Assembly (NCBI GenBank): GCA_002361875.1
Contig: DERX01000019.1
Coordinates: 491-36,711 of the forward strand
Direction: 5' to 3'
Source of the DNA: Ruminococcaceae bacterium UBA3329
Lineage (GTDB): Bacteria > Bacillota > Clostridia > Oscillospirales > Acutalibacteraceae
DNA length: 36,221 nucleotides
The notes under the pieces were generated by a model, which was given only the letters and a program-made list of their open reading frames with translations, was not told the origin of the DNA and ran no database searches. Below are positions 32,164-36,221 of the stretch, piece after piece. Each line of letters begins with the position of its first letter. The first letter of the stretch is position 1. A program made the position numbers and the translations under genes.

Positions 32164-32396
32164 GCTGAAAGGGAGTTCTGCCCAATATGCCGTAAATGTA
32201 GCTCTTCGGCGTGTTTTCGTCCTTTCGACCTTGATTTGCGTCAGCAAACCTGCGATCTCAAAAACGAAAACACCGGGAATATCAAGCATTTACGGTGCGA
32301 GCAGTTTTAATCGAGCAAATTTTTTTCTGAACGAGGCGAAAGTTGATCGATTAAAACCATATTTAGCAGGACTCCCTTTCTGCTAAGCATTTTTTT
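32153..32396. repeat. Folded intergenic element: three-way junction closed by a long stem and ending in T7
   Basis: The outer stem joins ATGCTT (32153-32158) plus 32163-32181 with 32366-32390. In the 19-nt arms, AGCTGAAAGGGAGTTCTGC against GCAGGACTCCCTTTCTGCT gives 17 Watson-Crick pairs, one wobble and one mismatch. Branch 1 pairs CCGTAAATG (32190-32198) with CATTTACGG (32287-32295), then GTGTTTTCGT (32211-32220) with ACGAAAACAC (32264-32273), with TTTGC/GCAAA at the tip. Branch 2 pairs GTTTTAATCGA (32304-32314) with TCGATTAAAAC (32347-32357). Seven Ts follow at 32390-32396. The 3' arm can instead form a local hairpin, TTAGCAG/CTGCTAA (32363-32369 and 32380-32386). It could be a non-coding RNA, a terminator switch or a MITE. 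Confidence 0.8.
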
Positions 32397-32397
32397 A

Positions 32398-32426
32398 TTG
32401 ACTGACACTTTTTGTTGTGGTATCAT
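32398..32426 (+). promoter_or_regulatory. Promoter of asnA
   Basis: -35 TTGACT (32398-32403), 17-bp spacer, -10 TATCAT (32421-32426). It begins one base after the T-run of the preceding element and gives a short leader of about 27 nt with no T-box. Confidence 0.8.
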
Positions 32427-32459
32427 ATTTTCATATTTTTGCAGAGAGGAGTCTTAACC

Positions 32460-33467
32460 TTGAACACCGTAACAGTACCCAAGGGCTATGTTTCCAAGCT
32501 CAACAGTTATGACCAGCAACGCGCGATTTCATACATAAAACAGACATTTCAATTCGGCTTTGCGGATGCGCTCGGCTTAAAAAGAGTTTCCGCGCCGCTA
32601 TTTGTAACAGAAAATTCAGGTCTTAATGACAATCTTAACGGTGTTGAAAGACCTGTATCCTTTGACATTCCCGCCGTCGGCGAGGACGCTCAGGTTGTGC
32701 ATTCCCTTGCAAAATGGAAAAGACTCGCTTTAAAGCGTTACAATTTCACCGTTCACGAGGGTCTTTACACTGATATGAACGCTATTCGCCGTGACGAAGA
32801 GCTTGACAATCTTCATTCGGTTTATGTTGACCAATGGGACTGGGAAAAAATTATTCTTCCCGAGGACAGAACCGCTTCTTACCTTAAAAGCACGGTTCAG
32901 AATATTGTTGATGTTATCTGCGACACTTTGGAAAAACTTAAAAAGCAATTTCCCGTTATTGATGTTCAGCTTTCAAGAGATATTTCGTTCGTAACATCTC
33001 AAGAGCTTGAGGACATGTACCCGAATTTGTCCTCACACGAGCGTGAAAACGAATACCTTAAAGAGCACAAAACAGCGTTTATTATGCAAATCGGCGGAGC
33101 GCTCCGTTCGGGCAAGCCGCACGACGGCAGAGCGCCCGATTACGACGATTGGGAGCTTAACGGCGACATAATGTTCTGGAATGAAACACTGGGTCGGGCC
33201 TTTGAGATTTCCTCAATGGGAATTCGTGTTGACGCCGAAAGCCTTGACAGACAGCTTAAAATTTCAGGCTGTGATGACAGACGCAATTTGCCGTTTCACA
33301 AAATGCTTTTAAACGGCGAGCTTCCGCTCACCATAGGCGGCGGAATAGGTCAGTCAAGACTTTGTATGCTCCTTATAGGCTGTGCTCACATCGGCGAGGT
33401 TCAGTCAAGCATTTGGGACAGCGAAACATACAGAATTTGCGAAGAAAACGGCATAGCACTGCTTTAA
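32460..33467 (+). CDS. asnA: Aspartate--ammonia ligase (asparagine synthetase A)
   Basis: A 335-residue protein resembling a class II tRNA synthetase core, as AsnA does. Landmarks are SYIKQTFQFGFADALGLKRVSAPLFV, the ENSGLNDNLNGVERPVSFD loop, VHSLAKWKRLAL, LYTDMNAIRRDE and the C-terminal LPLTIGGGIGQSRLCMLLIG. It makes asparagine from aspartate, ammonia and ATP. I choose TTG 32460 as start because AGAGGAG lies 8 nt upstream and the resulting length equals the family norm. The upstream ATG at 32412 would fall inside the promoter. A terminator follows, so the gene is monocistronic. Confidence 0.95.
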   Translation: MNTVTVPKGYVSKLNSYDQQRAISYIKQTFQFGFADALGLKRVSAPLFVTENSGLNDNLNGVERPVSFDIPAVGEDAQVVHSLAKWKRLALKRYNFTVHEGLYTDMNAIRRDEELDNLHSVYVDQWDWEKIILPEDRTASYLKSTVQNIVDVICDTLEKLKKQFPVIDVQLSRDISFVTSQELEDMYPNLSSHERENEYLKEHKTAFIMQIGGALRSGKPHDGRAPDYDDWELNGDIMFWNETLGRAFEISSMGIRVDAESLDRQLKISGCDDRRNLPFHKMLLNGELPLTIGGGIGQSRLCMLLIGCAHIGEVQSSIWDSETYRICEENGIALL

Positions 33468-33483
33468 AAAATCAATACTGAGT

Positions 33484-33525
33484 AAAAAAGGCAAACAGAG
33501 CATTCGCACTTTGTTTGCCTTTTTT
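33484..33525 (+). terminator. Rho-independent terminator after asnA
   Basis: The 13-nt arms 33484-33496 (ending GGCAAAC) and 33513-33525 (beginning GTTTGCC) pair perfectly and end in a T-run. Confidence 0.93.
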
Positions 33526-33533
33526 ATTATTTG

Positions 33534-33590
33534 TTCATCGCTCAAAGCTCAAAAAGCAAATGAGCGATGAGTTGATTTTTGAGCGATGAA
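33534..33590. repeat. Nested inverted repeat between asnA and the FemAB genes
   Basis: Perfect 13-bp arms TTCATCGCTCAAA (33534-33546) and TTTGAGCGATGAA (33578-33590). A second perfect pair, GCTCAAAAA (33547-33555) with TTTTTGAGC (33576-33584), competes for the same 3' arm, and an inner GAGCGATGA copy lies at 33562-33570. The rest of the gap to 33699 holds only the next promoter. Confidence 0.75.
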
Positions 33591-33631
33591 ATGATATAAG
33601 TATTGATAATATGTTTTAAAGCAGTGTTTAA

Positions 33632-33660
33632 TTGACAAAATATAGGTATTATGCTAATAT
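33632..33660 (+). promoter_or_regulatory. Strong promoter of the FemAB gene pair
   Basis: A consensus -35 TTGACA (33632-33637), 17-bp spacer and -10 TAATAT (33655-33660). Confidence 0.88.
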
Positions 33661-33699
33661 TTAATATGTATATCTTTTAAAAAACATTAAGGTGATTTA

Positions 33700-34965
33700 A
33701 TGAATTTCAGCATATTGACAAGCGATGAATTCCGCAGTTTTTCCAAAGAAAACGAGCTGGCATCCTTTATGCAGACCGTGGAAATGTCCGAGCTAAAAAA
33801 AGAACTCGGCAGTAAAATACATTTTGTGGGCATAAAGGAAAACGAAAAAATTATTGCCGCCTCTATGATTTTAGAGGATAAAACTGTTTTTAATCAAAAA
33901 AAGTTTTATGCTCCCCGCGGGCTGATTGTCGATTACCATAACAAAGAGCTTCTCCGCTTTTTCACTGAAGAACTTAAAAAATACATTAAAAAGCAGGGCG
34001 GTTTTATTTTGACAATCGACCCCCCTGTTGTTTACAGAGTTCGCACTCACGAGGGTGAAATTATTCCGGAAGAAACGGCTGACGATGAATCTGTAAATAA
34101 TCTCATTGAGCTCGGCTACAAGCATTACGGCTTTAATCTTTATCTTGATGCAATGCAGGTGCGTTGGTGCTGCCGTTTTAATCTTGACGAGCCTTATGAA
34201 GACAAAAAAGCCAAATTTTCAAAGCAGACAAGGAAAAATATCGATGCCTGCATTAAAAAAGGTTTATCCGTTAGAGAGGGCACTATTGACGACCTTAAGG
34301 TAATGGAAGAAATCTTCGAAATCACCTCAAAACGCAGAAATTTCTTTTTCAGAAGTCTTGAATATTATCAAAAAATGTATAAACATATGAAAGACCTTAT
34401 GACAATATACATTGCCTATTTAGACCCTGATATTTATTATGAGCACACAGAAAATCTTTTAAATGAGGCAAAAGCAAATTACGCGGATATTCTTAAAAAG
34501 CTGGAAAAGAACAGCGTAGGCGAAAGACTTCTTAAGAACAAGGAAAATGCCTTAAAGCAAATTGAAAAATATGAAAAAGAGCTTGAAAAGGCGGCAAAAT
34601 TTAAAGAGGAAAATCCTAACGGAAAAGATATAGGCTGTCTGCTCTCCCTTCGCAGCGGCAACGAATATTTAACTCTTTCAAGCGGTGTGCTTTATGAATA
34701 CCGTCAGTTTACTCCGAAATATTTAATGTACGAGCATCACATTAAAGAGGCATATAAAGAAAATTTCAAATACTGTAATTTTTACGGAATTACAGGTGAC
34801 TTTAACCCCGACAACGAATATTACGGCATATATGAATTTAAAAAAGGATTTCGGGCAAATGTTATTGAATACATCGGTCAGTTTGAACTGAAATGCAGTC
34901 CGTTTTACGATGTATATTACTTCTTAAAAAAGATTAAAGGAAAGATAAAAAATGAAACTGACTGA
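33700..34965 (+). CDS. FemAB/MurM-family aminoacyltransferase (peptidoglycan bridge formation), first copy
   Basis: A 421-residue FemXAB protein made of two GNAT-like halves. Marks are FMQTVEMSELKKELG at the N-terminus, FYAPRGLIVDY, FSKQTRKNIDACIKKGL and the closing NFYGITGDFNPDNEYYGIYEFKKGFRANVIEYIGQF. Between the halves is a charged antiparallel coiled-coil arm (about 250-305), as in FemA and MurM. Such enzymes transfer amino acids from aminoacyl-tRNA to the lysine or ornithine side chain of lipid II, building the interpeptide bridge. The start is supported by a short spacing to TAAGGTG. It overlaps the next, homologous gene by 14 bp. Confidence 0.94.
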   Translation: MNFSILTSDEFRSFSKENELASFMQTVEMSELKKELGSKIHFVGIKENEKIIAASMILEDKTVFNQKKFYAPRGLIVDYHNKELLRFFTEELKKYIKKQGGFILTIDPPVVYRVRTHEGEIIPEETADDESVNNLIELGYKHYGFNLYLDAMQVRWCCRFNLDEPYEDKKAKFSKQTRKNIDACIKKGLSVREGTIDDLKVMEEIFEITSKRRNFFFRSLEYYQKMYKHMKDLMTIYIAYLDPDIYYEHTENLLNEAKANYADILKKLEKNSVGERLLKNKENALKQIEKYEKELEKAAKFKEENPNGKDIGCLLSLRSGNEYLTLSSGVLYEYRQFTPKYLMYEHHIKEAYKENFKYCNFYGITGDFNPDNEYYGIYEFKKGFRANVIEYIGQFELKCSPFYDVYYFLKKIKGKIKNETD

Positions 34966-36221
34966 GCTTGACAAGCAGGAATTTGAACTTTTTTCGGAAA
35001 ACAATCCGCAGGCTTTGTTTTTTCAAACGCCGTATTGGATAGAAATTAAAGAAAAAAATAATTGGAGCGGAAAAATTGTCGGGTTTAAAGAAAACGGCAA
35101 AATTATTGCGGCGACTGTGTTGCTTTTTAAGAAAGTCCCCGTGATAAATGCCAAGCTTGCCTATGCCCCGCGCGGATTTCTGCTTGATTATTCTGATTTT
35201 GATTTGCTTGAAGAGTTTACAAAAGAAATAAAAAAATATCTTAAATCGCAAAATGCTTTCTGTCTGAAAATAAATCCTTATGTTGACTATCAGCTCCGTG
35301 ACATTGACGGAAATGTGATTGAAAATACGGCAAACGACGCTTTAATGGACAAGCTTTGCGAGCTTGGCTTTATTCACAACGGATTTTATATTGACCAAGA
35401 CGAAAAGAGCGACTTGGAGCCTAGGTGGATTTCCGTTCTCGACATAAACGGCAAAAGCTTTGACGAGCTTTACAAAAATATGCGGAGCGGCACAAAATGG
35501 GGTATAAACAACAGCAAAAAGAACTTTATTACAATTGTTGAGGCGGACGAAGAAAATCTTTTTGAGTTTAAGGATTTAATGGTTCACACCGCTGAAAGGC
35601 GAGGCTTTATTGACCGTCCGCTTTCATATTACCAAGAGATGTTCAAGGTTTTAAAGCGTGAAAATGCCGTTAAAGTGCTTTTGGCACAGATTGATTTTAA
35701 GGCATTGCTTAATTCCTCTCAGGAAAAATTCGACAAAAACAGTCAGCGTCTTTCGGTGATTAAGGATAATCCCAAAAAAGCTAAAGAGGCGGCTGAAACC
35801 GAATTTGAGCAAGGGTGCTTAACCGAAAGAATTGAAACGCTAAAACAGAATATTGCTGAATTTGGCGAGAAAAAGGTTATTGCTGGCGGCTGGTACATTA
35901 TGCACGGCAAAGAGATTGTTTATCTTTTCGGTGCAAGCTACAAGCCGTTTATGAAATACAATTCCCAGTATTTATTACAGCAAGTAATCCTCCAATATGC
36001 CATTGAAAACGGTTATGACAGATTTAATTTTTACGGCATTGACGGCAATTTTGACAAAAATTCAAAGCACTTCGGTCTGTTTGATTTTAAGCGCGGTTTC
36101 GGTGCGGTTGTTCACGAGCTTATCGGTGAATTTGATTTAATAATAAGTAAACCGATGTATAATCTTTATAATTTTTTGCTCAAAGGCTACCAAACCTTAA
36201 AACACATAAAAAATAAATTAT
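34952..36221 (+). CDS. FemAB/MurM-family aminoacyltransferase, second copy (3' end beyond window)
   Basis: An ATG at 34952, behind AAAGGAAAG, opens a frame of 423 codons with no stop before the right edge. It is homologous to the preceding gene: FFQTPYWIEIKEKNNWSGKI, AYAPRGFLLDY, MRSGTKWGINNSKKNF, a coiled-coil arm (QERIETLKQNIAEFG-like region near 265-310) and NFYGIDGNFDKNSKHFGLFDFKRGFG. By comparison with the first copy, only a few residues should be missing. The 14-bp overlap implies coupled translation. Two tandem FemAB genes usually mean sequential addition of two bridge residues, as with MurM/MurN or FemA/FemB. Confidence 0.93.
   Translation, partial: MKLTELDKQEFELFSENNPQALFFQTPYWIEIKEKNNWSGKIVGFKENGKIIAATVLLFKKVPVINAKLAYAPRGFLLDYSDFDLLEEFTKEIKKYLKSQNAFCLKINPYVDYQLRDIDGNVIENTANDALMDKLCELGFIHNGFYIDQDEKSDLEPRWISVLDINGKSFDELYKNMRSGTKWGINNSKKNFITIVEADEENLFEFKDLMVHTAERRGFIDRPLSYYQEMFKVLKRENAVKVLLAQIDFKALLNSSQEKFDKNSQRLSVIKDNPKKAKEAAETEFEQGCLTERIETLKQNIAEFGEKKVIAGGWYIMHGKEIVYLFGASYKPFMKYNSQYLLQQVILQYAIENGYDRFNFYGIDGNFDKNSKHFGLFDFKRGFGAVVHELIGEFDLIISKPMYNLYNFLLKGYQTLKHIKNKL

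Noticed and set aside
32117..32386. 89-codon open frame across the end of the HAD gene and the folded element
   Set aside because: It has no ribosome binding site, runs out of frame through the HAD gene, and its sequence follows the inverted repeats. The open frame is a by-product of the palindromic element.
32412..32459. N-terminal extension of AsnA from ATG 32412
   Set aside because: It would begin within the promoter and lacks a ribosome binding site; TTG 32460 has AGAGGAG at 8 nt and gives the normal length.
1..36221. Amber (TAG) reassignment as the genetic code of this genome
   Set aside because: Only one in-frame TAG is seen in about 30 kb of coding sequence. Lack of TAG stops alone can reflect low usage. 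It is kept as a question in the findings, not as a claim.

Overview
The window looks like a chromosomal segment of an uncultured anaerobic Firmicute, most likely a gut Clostridia of the Oscillospirales/Oscillospiraceae type. The clues are a T-box leader in front of pheST, IreB, a DUF4364 protein next to valS, a DUF6472-like small cysteine protein, FemAB-family aminoacyltransferases, AGGAGG-type ribosome binding sites, sigma-A promoters with 17-bp spacers, and compact palindromic repeats between genes. This placement is inference; no rRNA or tRNA gene is present.

Left part (1-10.2 kb): a prohibitin/SPFH gene enters from the left edge and is interrupted by an in-frame amber codon. A minus-strand operon follows, ordered YhhN-like membrane protein, GPH sugar:cation symporter, GH2 glycosidase, behind a promoter embedded in an inverted repeat. 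Divergent promoters then serve a 58-residue cysteine protein (-) and an orphan LolD/MacB-type ABC ATPase (+). A 1185-residue secreted, membrane-anchored protein with two metallophosphoesterase modules closes this part.

Centre (10.2-19.6 kb): an intergenic stretch of almost 1 kb carries a palindrome-rich repeat, a strong promoter, a phenylalanine T-box and a second small repeat, then pheS-pheT. IreB with a 93-residue unknown, a phosphoribosyltransferase and a polytopic membrane protein follow, each unit closed by a hairpin. The next genes are on the minus strand.

Minus-strand run (29.6 down to 16.9 kb): eleven genes with gaps of at most 25 bp or short overlaps: yebC, three GT4 glycosyltransferases, licD, tagD, an O-antigen-ligase/polymerase-like protein, a Wzx-like flippase, a HAD-IIA phosphatase, a DUF4364 protein and valS. 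A surface-glycan assembly set, probably decorated with glycerol phosphate, is embedded in a housekeeping transcription unit.

Right part (29.7-36.2 kb): uxaC (glucuronate isomerase) with an operator-like palindrome and a leader hairpin, a HAD-IIB phosphatase, a 240-nt element that folds into a three-way junction and ends in a U-run, asnA, a nested inverted repeat, and two overlapping FemAB-family genes, the second running off the edge.

Possible functional link: GH2, the GPH symporter and UxaC could take up, cleave and isomerise a hexuronide, and their control regions share the 10-mer ATAATTGCAA. The most unexplained sequence is the folded element at 32153-32396. I found no CRISPR array, transposase, phage gene, or classical defence system.
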